The notes under the pieces are model-generated. The model saw only the letters and a list, made by a program, of their open reading frames with translations, was not told the DNA's origin and searched no databases. 64,000 nucleotides of DNA, from NCBI RefSeq assembly GCF_000711695.1, contig NW_013546990.1, positions 1-64,000 on the forward strand, given 5' to 3'. Numbering within the stretch: the stretch's first letter is position 1; each line of letters starts with the position of its first letter. Origin of the DNA: Tilletiaria anomala UBC 951 (Eukaryota; Basidiomycota; Exobasidiomycetes; Georgefischeriales; Tilletiariaceae). Both the position numbers and the translations under genes were made by a program. This document shows positions 25,068-36,567 of this stretch, in pieces.

Positions 25068-25334
25068 GATCCAGAGGGAAGTCATTTGAGCATCGAGAGA
25101 CAGGCAAACTTCGCTTTCACTCGCACATTGCGAGATGTACTGCAAGTTGCAATTTTTCATTTGCAATGCGATGTGATGCAGGCGGATCTGCCCACTCTCT
25201 ATGATGATGTCGATGATGAAATGCCGATGATATTGGCTACAGAGCCTGCACTATGATTCGAGCATGCCTTTGACAAGCTCGTACGTTGTGACTGCGGAAG
25301 CGTTAGCGGGTGCCGGCCGATGAGGGTCAGCGCG

Positions 25335-26849
25335 TCAGTTAAGGCATGAGAGCAAGCAGATTGCGCGACACAGGTACGTACAAGTTGCAGCAGCAGCGGG
25401 AATGCTGAAACATGGTGCAGGAAAGAAGGTCAGAATGGAGCACAGCCTGGAAGTGGATGCAACACGGCAGAAGCACTCACGCTCTGAGCACTGAAATAGA
25501 TCGACAGTAGCAGCACAATGCAAGGCGTCAGTTAAGGGGATGAACAATAGGCAAGCCATCCGGCGTGATCACCACCCCTCACGAGTCGGCATCAAGCCCC
25601 GGCCGAAAGCAGACGGCCCCTCGTCTCGCGCAATGGTGCGAAAGTAGTGCAGGATGTATGCGCGCGGCAACGGTGCGGTGGATTGCTGCACACGCGACTT
25701 GATGACGTCTGGCGCGCAAAGCGTGATGGCACAAAAGGGAAATGGAAACAGGCGGTTGTGTGAGCATTTCAGACGCATCTGCAAAATGAGCATGTGACCC
25801 CCAAAAGGAGGGTAGCAGCGGACACGTACCGAGCGGATAACATGCGAGCCAGTTTGCTATCCCGCCCATGCTGCCACTCGCCATGAGCGCCCAGATGGGG
25901 AGCGTTTGCTGCGTTTGCGAATATGAGGCTGATGGTGCGTACCCAGCAGGTTCGCGCTCGAGTAGCTGACGCTGCCAGAAAAGCTTGGACGCTGCGAAGG
26001 CGCCGTAGAAGCCCGCATAGGCGAGCTGCACGGTGCGGCGCGACGGGGGGAGGCGAAACGTCAGCTATGGTGGTGTCTACAGACGGGTCGAGGAGGGGAG
26101 TGAGACGCACGATCTCGCGAAAGAAGGTAATCTGGAAGCCACGCATCACCCCACATGCGAGCCCGTGTTGGTTCCATACTGTGCGAAAAGGCGTCATTGC
26201 AATCATTCAGCATTCGGACGTGCTCAGATGGAGCTCAGACGGAATACCCACGGTCTCTCGCGATGACGCTCAGTTTCTGCGTCGCGGCCGTGCCTTCTGC
26301 ATTTGCAGCGCTGTGCGTATACTGTGTCTGCAGGCGTATCTTGAATAGTTCGACGGGGCTGGCGAGGATGGCGTTGGCGCCTCCTGCGATGGACCCCGCT
26401 GCAGCCGTCTGTGCGACGCTGAGCTGCGTGCTGGACGGTGAGATGAGACGCTTCGAAAGCGCAAAGGCTGTAAAAAGCAGGCTGTTCTGCGCGGATATCC
26501 CTAGCAACGGAGATGCCATGCCTGTGGGAAGATGATGCGACAAATTGAACATTGGTTAATACAACCACAGGCGTACATACATGGCGCTGGACGGACCTTT
26601 AAACAACCCTCTGACGCCTTCGAACCGTATTGTCTGGACCAACACGTCCCAGGTGCCTTTGAATGCACCGCGTGGAGCAGTTTGCATACGCACACGCACC
26701 GTGTCGAGCGGCTGTCCGACGATCACCTGCGCTGCACCCGCAGCGCTGCCTGCCAGCAGGTCGGTTAAAGGGAGGCGCAAGGGCGGCCATGTCGAGGGTG
26801 ACGTCGACGATGACCGAGAGGGCGCAGACGAAGCAGTAAAGGATGGCAT
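25335..26849 (-). CDS. mitochondrial carrier family (SLC25) protein, 7 exons
   Basis: Predicted 330-aa inner-mitochondrial-membrane carrier with three tandem solcar repeats and six helices. Exons: 26849-26597, 26521-26252, 26178-26111, 26025-25830, 25708-25583, 25490-25481, 25404-25335; phases close. Signature motifs: repeat 1 [12 protein letters not shown], repeat 2 [11 protein letters not shown], repeat 3 [11 protein letters not shown]. The even-helix region [10 protein letters not shown]+[10 protein letters not shown] and the final [15 protein letters not shown] match the carnitine/ornithine/Ymc-type clade, but the transported solute cannot be told from sequence alone. Exon 6 is just 10 nt (TGCTCAGAGC), bounded exactly by AG and GTGAGT; it is required to produce the conserved LLRAIP. 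The first intron has an unusual GTCCGT donor. The divergent neighbour is glucosidase II alpha. Confidence 0.92.
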
Positions 26850-27451
26850 CGTCAATATAGTGGCAATAATGCGCTGCCATACGCTATGACAGCGAGCATA
26901 CTCCAGCGTCCGCGCTAGCTGCTGTCTGTGTAGGCTGATCAAAGGCCATCCATGCTATACAGCTTCCTCACAAGCACCATTGTTCCACAGCCACGGAGAC
27001 CTGGCGGAGAACCCGGAGGCGATGTCGTGTTCAGCTAGCATCTACACACTACTTAGCGCCAGCCAAGTAGGGTTGTGCTTAGCCTCCACCCCGCGACAAG
27101 GTCGCGTATCAACCCCCCCTTCTCCGGCAGCCGACCTTAAAAGAGTCTACGGCCGACCTCCTTTCCTTCATCTTGTCATACCTCGACAAGGCCGCAAAGA
27201 GAGACAGCGCTGTGAACGGGGAGTCTCTAGCCGACGCCGCCTTCCATCATTGGTAAATCTGCCATCTCTGTCGCAGGACGACGCATGGTCGTTACCACCC
27301 TCTGGGCGCGGCGTGGTGGGTAGTTAGCACCTCCCGCTACATACCTTGGAACGACCCAAGGCTCGACTCAATCCGACTGGTCGGCCCGAACACTTGCTGG
27401 CTCTCCTTGGACTGGGTGTAAATAGCTTGCTTCCTGCAGGGAAAGACAACC
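26850..27451. promoter_or_regulatory. divergent intergenic region between carrier and glucosidase II genes
   Basis: 602 bp between opposite start codons. It is pyrimidine-rich on the + strand near 27100-27250, which may be leader sequence. No gene or strong motif was recognised. Confidence 0.5.
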
Positions 27452-30400
27452 ATGGCCCTTTTTAGAGGCACCAGGCGCTCTCTCGCCAAGGGCAGGGCCA
27501 TAACCGGGACCACGACATTGACGCTACTCACTGTGTTTCTCCTCACCGCTCTCGCCCTGGTCCCGACCCCAACGGCGGCAGTGCGGCACCATGAATTCAA
27601 GACATGCTCCCAGTCCTCCTTCTGCCGACGACTTCGACGGCTGTCGAGCTACGTTGCCTCCTTCTCGTCCGAGAAACAGGGCAACGGCCGCGACTTCCCT
27701 TCGCCCTACTCGCTGTCGACGGCGTTGCCGCTATTGCCAGAGCATATGTCGTTCAACATGACTTCCTCCACGCTCAAAGCACGTATATTCAGCGCCCTGT
27801 ACCCGGACGAAGCGGTGTTCGAGCTGCAGCTACGTGTGCACGCGGATGGCACGGCGCGTGTGCGCGTGGACGACGCACCTGGCATCGAGACGCACAACGG
27901 CTGGAAGCGGTACGACGAGGCGCCGCTCTGGACCTTTGAGAATGCACCTGAGCCGGCCGCTTTAGGCACGGTACAGATATCGCAGCCTCGTCCTGGCGTC
28001 ACGGCGTTGCAGTGGCACGGGATCGCTAACGCAAGCGACAGGCAGGAGCCGCCTACGTTCATGGCCGAGGTGCAGCACGCGCCGTTCAAAGTCACGTTCC
28101 TGCGCGACGGCGCGCCGCAGATCGTGCTCAACGACCGCGCACTGCTGCACATGGAGCACTTCCGCCCCAAGCCCGATTCCCTCCCCAGCATTCAACCACC
28201 TTCCTCGAACGATGATGAAAAAGGCGAGCAAGGAGAAAGCGACGGCGAGGATGTCAAGCTCGTTATCCAGAACAGCAAGCGCGATGTGCTCCTTTCGCGC
28301 GGATACGCTGCAAGTGATGCGGAAAAGTGGAAGGGCTTCGAGGTCGAAGACGAGGGTGAATGGGAGGAGACCTTCTCCGGTCGACTGGACACGAAGCCAA
28401 AAGGACCCGAAGCGATCTCGCTGGACATTTCCTTTATTGGCTACTCCAATGTCTACGGCATCCCCGAGCATGCCTCTCCTCTTGCGCTGCGCTCGACGCA
28501 CGGAAAGGCCGAGGAGGATTACAAGGACCCGTATCGGCTGTTCAACCTGGACGTCTTCGAGTACGAGCACGACAGCCCGATGAGCCTGTATGGCGCGATC
28601 CCCGTCATGCATGCGCAAAAGAAGGACGAGGCAGTCAGCGTCTTCTGGCTCAATGCCGCCGAGACATGGATCGACATTCAGCGTGATGTACCCTCCGCCT
28701 TCGCGCATGGATCAAAAGGTGCCGGCAAGGCCGGTAGCAGCGACACGCAGACACACTGGATGTCCGAATCCGGCGTGCTCGACCTCCTTGTGTACCTCGA
28801 GCCTGCGCCCTCGACAAACCTGGCGCTCTTCACCGCGCACACGGGCCGCACCGCCTTACCGCAGCTCTTTGCGCTCGGCTACCACCAGTGCCGCTGGAAC
28901 TACCTCTCCACCGCTGACGTCCTCCAGGTCAACGAGCGCTTCGACAAGGAGGACATCCCGATGGACGTCATGTGGCTCGACATCGAGTACAGCAAGGATC
29001 ACATGTACGGCGTTTGGAATCTGGCAACGTTCCCGACGCCAGAAAAGATGCTTGAAGGGCTTGATGCCGTCGGAAGAAAGGTGAGTCCCGCATAATTGTT
29101 TTGCGAGCGCTGTTTGCGCTGGAGGAACTGGACGCTGACTGTTGGCAACCGTTTGCTTCCTGCGTCGCAGCTCGTCATCATCATCGACCCGCACTTGAAG
29201 CGCACGAGAGACTATTTCCTCTACGCAGAAGCGCAAGACCACAGCGTCCTGGTACAAAACGGGCCCGTTGCTGCACCAGCTACGCGTGGAGGCGAGGGCG
29301 GAGGCACCGGCGAGTACGAGGGCTGGTGCTGGTCAGGCAGCGCTTCGTGGCTGGACATGTTCCACCCGTCCAGTTGGCAGTGGTACAAGGATGTGTATAA
29401 GCTGCCAGCCGGCGGTGCAGGCGGCATCCAAGCCAATGCGCGCAACCTGCACATTTGGAACGACATGAACGAGCCGAGCGTGTTCAATGGCCCGGAGATC
29501 ACGTGCCCCAAGGATGTCGTGCACTACGGCGGCTGGGAGAATCGCGATTTGCACAACATCAACGGCGTGCTCTTCCACAACAACACTGCGCAGGCATTGG
29601 TCGAGCGCGAGCTTGCTACTGGCGGCGAACGGCGGCGTCCATTTGTGCTTTCGCGCAGCTTCTGGGCTGGCAGTCAGCGCTTCGGCGCCGTGTGGACCGG
29701 CGACAACCTGGGCGACTGGGAGCACCTTGCCATCAGTGTGCCGATGATGTTGTCCGTCAGCCTCGGCGGCATGTCCTTCGTCGGGTCCGACGTGGGCGGG
29801 TTCTTTGGCAACCCTTCGCCCGAGATGCTCGTGCGCTGGTACCAGTCGGGTATCTTCATGCCCTTCTTCCGCGCACATGCACACATCGACACGAAGCGCC
29901 GAGAACCGTACTTGCTCGACGAGCCGCTGCGCTCGCACGTACGAGATCTCATCAAGCTGCGCTACAAGCATCTCCCGGTGTGGTACACGGCGTTCAAGGA
30001 GAGCGCCGCGAGCGGCCTGCCGGTCATTCGCCCACAGTACCTCGTCTTCCCTGGCGACACGAAAGGCTTCGACGTGGACGACCAGTACTACATTGGTGAC
30101 AGCGGCCTGCTCGTCAAGCCGCCCGTCGAGGAGAAGCAGGAGAACGTGCAGATCTACATTGCAGATGACCAGCCGTACTACCACTACTTCTCGCACGGCG
30201 TCTACTACCCTGGCGCCGGCGGCAAGTACATCACCGTCCCAGCGCCGCTGGACGGCACCGCCCCGCTCCTGCACCAAGGAGGCTCCATCTTGCCGATTCG
30301 CGAGCGCGAGCGGCGATCTGCAGAGCTGGGCTCGAAAGACCCCATCACGCTCATCGTCGCGCTCGGCAAGCCGGCGAGCAGCGCACAAGGTAAGGCCCAG

Positions 30401-30868
30401 AGCCAGAACGAGCGTGCTACCGGCGTATTGTACCTTGATGACGGCCAGACGTATGAACACGAGCGCGGGTCGTTCATCTGGCGCCGCTTCAGTTGGCGCA
30501 CCGACGCGGCTCAGGGGACGCACGTGCTCGCTGCGACGGACGAATCTGTGCGGCGTGGGGCGTCGTCGGCGCCGCACGCGGCAAACGCGTTTGCGCAGGC
30601 GATCAAAGACGTGCGCGTGGAGCGCATCGTCGTGCTCGGCCTCGAGAAGGAGCCGCGGTCGATCCGGCTCGTGCGAGGCGGCGGCAGCAACGGCGACGGC
30701 GACGCTGCACAGAGGTCGATTCAGTGGAAGTGGTCGCGGGGCGCGACAGCAAGTAGCGGTAAGAAGCTCTCGTCGCTGCTGGGCGACAGCGAAAGCAAGG
30801 CGAGCGAGCTGGTCATTAAAGATCCCGGGGCACTCATCACGGAGGACTTTGTCATCGAGCTTCAATGA
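27452..30868 (+). CDS. ROT2: glucosidase II alpha subunit (GH31)
   Basis: Predicted 1108-aa ER-lumen alpha-glucosidase that trims the two inner glucoses from N-glycans and so controls the lectin-chaperone folding cycle. Two exons: 27452-29080 and 29171-30868, intron phase 0 (GTGAGT..GCAG). A signal peptide is clear (basic start, hydrophobic core TLLTVFLLTALALV, cleavage near TAA/VR). The GH31 barrel has MDVMWLDIEYSKDHMYG, IDPHLKR, the nucleophile in IWNDMNEPSVFNGPE (D about 641) and the acid/base region AVWTGDNLGDWEHL (D about 721). No HDEL: the catalytic subunit is normally retained by its beta partner. It is somewhat longer than yeast and human orthologues (about 950 aa) because of Glu/Lys- and Gly-rich inserts. 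A 555-codon antisense frame here is a codon-bias shadow. Confidence 0.96.
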
Positions 30869-31075
30869 GCGTGGGTGCGTGGTCACAGACGAAGCATCTG
30901 TAGATGTTAATATGGTCGCGCACAGAGTGTCTCGCGCTCTTCGCGAACGAAAGAAGCCAAAAGTGAAACTCCATAAACCTTCAAAAGCATCGGATCGCAT
31001 GCATCCATTTTTTTCTCGTAGTATTTTTTCGCTTACACGCGCAAGAACGAAAACGGAAGCAGGCGACCATGCCGC

Positions 31076-33381
31076 TCAGGTTCGCTTCTTCTTGCCGGAC
31101 GTTTTTGCCTTGTCGATGCCGTCTTGTGAGCCTTTGCGCTTGGTGCCCTTGCCGGTCCTGGAACTATTCCCGGAAGCAGCGAGTTGCTGCTGCTGCGCGC
31201 GGCTCGCACCAGCGTGCTCCTGCCCCTGCTCGCTGCCATCAGCATCGGCGTCGGCATCAGCGTCGCTCTGCGACTCTTCGCCGGCGCGCTCGCCCTCCTC
31301 GACGCAGACGGGGCAGTGCCACTCGCCGTCTGGGACGCCGTCGAGCGGCGGGTGGAGGCACTGGAGGTGGTAAGGTCCATCGCACTTTTCGCACTCGAGC
31401 AGGTCGCCGCGCTGCGCCTGGGCGTCCTCGTCATTACGACCGCAGACCATGCAATCTTGCACGACGGTATCGACTTGTTCGGGGAAGCGCGGGAGGTTCG
31501 CATATGCGTCACCCTGGTTGCGCGCGAGGAAGAAGGTGGTGTTCTGCGCAGCAGCGACGTCGAGCAGTGCGATGCCGTCGAGCGGCTCGCAGCGCACCGG
31601 CTTGGTCGCGCTACGCGGCTTGTCGGCGCCGAGGCCAAGCTCACCGCTGGAGGCGTTCTGCCCCCAGCAGACGTTCATCGTCGCCTTGTGCGCGCCTTGC
31701 AGTTTGGGATCCTCGTCGGAGATGGCGAAGAGCGTGACGCCGCCGAGCGAGGCGCGCTGCACCTTGACGCCCATCATGTCCGGTAGATCTGCGCCGGCGC
31801 CGGGCGGCGTGCGCATTGTCAGCAACTGAGTAGGCGGAGCATCTCCCCGGGTGCGCGCGCACAGGGCGGCAGCACTCACACTTGTACGTCATGAACCCCT
31901 GGCCGAGCCCGCCGTCGCCAGAGGTCTTCCACTTGCCGGCGAGGTAGAAGGTGCGCTGGCCGTCGATGATGGCGGTGCACGTGGGGCCGGCGATGACATG
32001 CGCGGCCCTGAGCTTGACGAGGTCCCTGCGAGCGATGGAATGGTCAGCGCATGGGCATGCTACCTCTCGGAGGTCTGACTCGGGGAAACGATCAAGGGCG
32101 ATTCTGCAGCTCTCACTTGGCAAACTGGTGAACAAGCGTAGGGACGAGCTGGTCGTGCTGGGTGCCGAGTCCGAGGCGGCCGTAGCCACCAAAGCCCCAG
32201 ACGAACGGGTAGCCCTCCTCGGTGAGCGCAACAGCGTGCTGCAGGCCAGCGCTGATCTGAGTAACCCTGTGCTCGGCGAGGCCGCCGGCACTGACGAGGA
32301 GCGGGCGGGCGTGCAGGGCGTAGGCGGTGCGGTTGCCGGTGGCAATGTGCTCGCCGGTGCGGCCGTTGCCGAGCTGGCCCTTTTCGGCGCTGCCGAACGC
32401 GTAGACACACCCGGCGGCGGTCAGCGCGAGCGAAAATGTGGCGCCGGCAGCGACCTGCACGACAGGGTCGCGCGGGCGCATCCATGGTGCGTCGTCGATG
32501 AGCGTGAAGACGTCAAGAATGCTCCCACTGCTCCCGGTGCTTGCTCCGTGCCGGCGGTCGGGCAGGAAGGTGGTCTGGCCCGAGGCGCAGCTGCCGGCCG
32601 CATAGACGTGGCCGGCGCGCGTAACGAGCAGCGTGTGGTGGCGTCCGCAGGCGGCATCGATGATGGCGCCGCGCGGTCCAGTCGGGAGGGGTGGGCGGAA
32701 GTGGCGCGTGCGCGAGAGGCGCACTGGCGCAAAGACGGCGGGGCCACACTGCGCGGCTGCATGCGCTTTGCTGCTGCTGCTGCTATCTGCTGCGTGGGAA
32801 GCAGGTGCGACGGGCAGGCCGAGCTGGCCGTGCTCGTTGCGACCGAGGACGTAGGCGTGGCCCTTGGTGGAGAGGAAGACGGCGTGGCAGCTGGCATGCG
32901 AGGAGCGTATCTTGGCGATGCGCACGTTGGAGAGCGCGCGAAGAATGTGCGGCGTGGGTAAGTCGGCGGTGGGGATCTGCAGCGGGTTGCTGCTGTTCAC
33001 GGAGGAGGAGGAGGATGGGGGCGGGCCGGCTGCAGAGGGAGCCTTGGTTGGCTGCTTGCGCCCAAGCATGGGCCAGTCGGTTCCGCCTGCGATGAGCACT
33101 GGCAGGAAGACAAAGGGGAGGTGGATGTGAGAGGTGTGTATGCGAGCAAGGGACAGCCCGCTAGCTGTCCCACTATCGGGGCCAGGCTAGAAGCGCGCTG
33201 CAGGTACATGCATGAGTGAATGAATCAAAAGTGACTCACCTCGCCCCCAAGTGGGCAGGCCATCATGGTCGACCCACTGCTGCTGGTCGCCGCTGCCGCT
33301 ACTACTACTACTACTACTGCTGCTGCGGCGGCGGCGAGCTGTTTTGCGCGCGGTCTGCGCAGCGCTCTGACCGCCATTCAT
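31076..33381 (-). CDS. RCC1-repeat plus PHD-finger protein
   Basis: Predicted 660-aa nuclear protein. Exons: 33381-33240, 33098-32117, 32025-31880, 31788-31076; phases close. After a short serine-rich head (poly-Ser at about 20-30) come RCC1/RCC2-type propeller blades: [86 protein letters not shown] and [10 protein letters not shown]...[16 protein letters not shown]4HC3 PHD finger follows at about 536-585 (CMVC..CEKC..H..C..CPVC), then an Asp-Ala repeat, Gln run and a lysine-rich putative NLS at the end. PHD fingers usually read histone H3 tails and RCC1 propellers bind nucleosomes or GTPases, so a chromatin role is inferred. I do not know a characterised orthologue. Confidence 0.9.
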
Positions 33382-33735
33382 CTCTGCTGGCGCCGGGCTG
33401 TACACTCTTGCTGACGCGTATATATATACGTATGTAGTCTCTGACAATGCCGTTTGCCCGAGCGAGCGGACGCGTCTCTGCTCCAACTGTCCAAGGCGGC
33501 AGCGCGGCTGGGTCTTTTGGCTGTTCTTCGTCTCTCTCTCTCCGCCTCGGGCTACTAGCCAGTTCACATGCGCCGCAGCCTCTTCTATAGTCTGCACACA
33601 CGGCAGCTCACCGCACCGCCGTCCTGTCGTCGTTCGCGTGTGTGCGTGTGTGTCTTGGTTGGTACATGGCCGTCTGTGTAGATTGCCTGCTGGTGTGGTT
33701 GGGTCGTGTGTCTGCCAGACGGGCCTTGCGACACA

Positions 33736-33760
33736 TCACGTGATCTGCACAGTCACGTGA
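33736..33760. promoter_or_regulatory. paired TCACGTGA palindromes (bHLH/Cbf1-type boxes)
   Basis: Two perfect 8-bp palindromes TCACGTGA at 33736-33743 and 33753-33760, start-to-start spacing 17 bp, lying 355 bp upstream of the RCC1-PHD start and 505 bp upstream of BUD4. RTCACGTG is the known core of Cbf1-type bHLH factors in fungi. Use as an operator here is inferred. Confidence 0.65.
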
Positions 33761-33860
33761 TCCGACGCGTGGGCGCGAGCACGCACGCGTGCGTCTGTTG
33801 TTGAAGCACGGATCTACAGAGCGAGGGAGAGGAAGGGGATAACAACGAGCGCTCGTGGCG

Positions 33861-33890
33861 TCTTTCTTTCTTTCTTTCTTTCTTTCTTTC
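33861..33890 (+). repeat. (TTTC)n microsatellite, about seven units
   Basis: Uninterrupted TTTC repeats in the BUD4 leader/promoter, followed by a CT-rich tract. Pyrimidine tracts are common just upstream of fungal transcription starts. Confidence 0.9.
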
Positions 33891-34264
33891 CAACACTCTC
33901 CTCCCTCCCTCCAACGTCGCCATCTTCACCTCCATATTCCATCCCTCCATAGCCCACATATATATCCATATCAGGCAGTCACGCAGACAGGCAGACAAGC
34001 AGGCAAGCAGACAGGCTCCGCTTCCTTCTTCCACCGCGCGCACGCACTCTCTACAGATCAGTCAATCCCTCCCTGGTGAGCATCCGACATCTTGCCGTCC
34101 CTCCCTCCCGCCCCGGCCATAGCGCACTTGCTTACACCTCATCCTCCTCTCACAGCCTGCAAAGCGTGTAGTAGCCACAAGTGGACAGCAGCGCTGCATC
34201 TGCTCGCACCAGCTTCGCTGGCCACCGCTCATCCACTTTTCCCGCCCTCCGTCCCCTGGCAGCC

Positions 34265-36536
34265 ATGTCCGACCGAGAAGCGGGCGATCGCGAGACCCGG
34301 GCAGAGGCGGCACTGATGCCGCCTCCTTCGCCCGAGCCGACTACCTCGTCCATCCGCGGCGCAAGCACCTCCGGCTGGTCGCCTCTGCGCGTTTCCAACA
34401 GGGTTGCCCACCACTACCCGGGCGCCTTGTCGCCCGCATCGACCGCCACCTCGTCGTCGCCCACATCGGCGTCGGCCGCCTCGCCGCAAACGCTCTTCAT
34501 GGCCGGCAGCACGGCGCCGCCCCCGCCGCCGTCGCTCCTCCGCGCACACGAGATCGAGCAGCAGCGCGGCGCCGCCATCCGTGGGCTCAAGAGCCACAGT
34601 CTTGTCAGCAACTCGCCCTTCAAGCAGCAGCAGCAACAGCAGGCAACAACGAGCCCCAACCGCACCCGCGTCGGGCTCGGACTCGGGATCGGCGGCAGCA
34701 GCAGCAACAGCACCAGCAGCAGCAACAACACCGTTGGACGCATCCCGCGCGCCAACAGCGGCTTCACCCCGCGCAAGCTCTCCGACAAGCAGCGACACAA
34801 GTCGCTCCCCGTGCTCGACACGTCAGCAGCAGCAGCAGCAGCAGCAGGGAGCAGCAGCAGTAGCAGCGGCGGCAGCAGCAGCGATGATAGCGCCGGTACG
34901 AGCACCAGTACCGGCGCCGCATACCTTCCCCCGCGCAAGAGCCAGGGGTTCAAGGCGCTCGCAAGCGCGTCGTACGTCTCCAACTCGCCCTTCAAGGCGT
35001 CCGTCAGCACGGCGGCGGCAGCAGCAGCAGACACAGACGCCGACGAGCCCCCACCCGTGCCGATGCCCAGGAACGCATGGGCAATGACGGCCAGCTTGGC
35101 GTCGCCGACAAAGCTCGACAAGCACCCGCAGCCGCATGTGCACCAGGCACGCTCCGGTGCCGCAGCCATCGCCGCTGCCGCCAACGCGCGCCCCTCGACG
35201 CCCGAGAACGGCGCTCCCCAACAGCAGCAGCAGACAACGCCGACGAGTACACCGCGCCGCCGGACCTACCACGCGCAGGCGCACACCTCGCCGACGAAAG
35301 ACGCACTGCTTGTGACACCGACGCGCTCCAGTGGTGCCGCCACCACCATCACTTCACCCTCATCCCCAACGACGACGGCGAGTTCGCCGGGCCGCAGCAG
35401 CACCCGCGGCCGCGGCCTGCTCGTCTCGAACCGGCTGCACGGCCCGCGCGAGGCGTGCAGCTCAGTCTTCTCGTCGCCTGGCGGTGGCATCGGCAGCAGC
35501 GACCGCGAGCGCAGAAAGACGGTTACCTTCGACGAGCTGCTCGACGTGCAGGAGTTCGAGAAGGAAAGCTCGCTCGGGTCCGACGTTGGCTCTTGCGCCT
35601 CCTCCTCTCCCTCTTCGTTGACGTCGTTCGACGAGCGCGCGTTCGAAGGTTCTGAGCTCGACGTGCAGCAGCAGCAGATGGCGATGGTTGCGCGCCACGG
35701 AGAGAGCGCCAGTGCGGACAGCCTCGTGAGCGCCAGCGACGTCGAGAGCGACGCGGACGTCCAGGCATATCCGCACCGTCGTGCCTCCGGCGTCTCGACG
35801 GCGTCATCCTCCGTGCAGTCCCAATCTCACGCGCAAGCCCAGCCGCAAGCCCGAGTCCAGCAGATCCACGGCGCCAGCGGACGGCTACACATCGTCAACG
35901 GCTCACCGGAGCTCGAGTCATCCTCGTCGGACGACACGTCCTGCTCGGAGGAATCCGGGGACAGTTCTTCGCGCGACTTCAGCGCGCCAAGCACCAACGC
36001 CTCGGATAACGAGACCGTTGGCGATGAGAACGAGCACGATGCCGGCACCGACACGCCGGTGACAATGCCGTCCTCCTGCAGCGACACCGACATCGTCCTC
36101 GTCCTCGGGGCTGCTGGCGTGCACAACAAGAACCCCAAGGGGGGCGCAGAGGCGCGCGGCAATGTCGACTTTATCGTGCCGCTCGAGAGCTCTTTTGAGT
36201 TTCTCGAGCAGATGCGCCTTCCTTCTTCAGCAGCGGCGACGAGAGCGGAGATGGACTTGCATGGCCTGCACCGCGTCGATTCGATGGTCGACGAGCTGTT
36301 GAATGAAGACTTGCTCTTTGACCTCTCGCCCGGCAAGAAGCAGGCCAAGAACGCACGCGCGGAGAACCAGCAGCAGCAGCAGCACGGCTATCGCCCACTC
36401 CCAACGCCGCCTCCAGCCGCTGCCACTGGCCCAGGTATGACGCCGACGCGCAAGCACTCAGCGTCCAACACGCCGACGCCGACGGGCCGGCCGCGCATCT
36501 CGCGCAACACGGTGCTCGAGCGCGTTGCGTCGCAGA

Positions 36537-36567
<31 letters not shown>

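Larger units (their letters stand above)
33382..34264. promoter_or_regulatory. divergent promoter region of RCC1-PHD gene and BUD4
   Basis: 883 bp between opposite start codons. It contains paired TCACGTGA boxes, an ACGCGT at 33764-33769, further ACGCGT hexamers near 33414 and 33468, a (TTTC)n run at 33861-33890, and long pyrimidine stretches just upstream of BUD4. Boxes and repeat have their own entries. Confidence 0.6.

Noticed and set aside
29333-31000. 555-codon open frame antisense to glucosidase II alpha
   Set aside because: Caused by the GC-rich third positions of the sense gene; composition is Arg/Val/Ala-rich with no domain, while the sense strand is clearly GH31.
29805-31373. 522-codon Ser/Arg-rich frame on the + strand overlapping two genes
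   Set aside because: Frame-shifted shadow of the glucosidase II exon that runs on into the RCC1-PHD antisense; low-complexity and no family.
34229-35318. Several long antisense frames within BUD4
   Set aside because: They arise from CAG/AGC repeats and high GC; the sense frame is supported by splicing and the PH domain.
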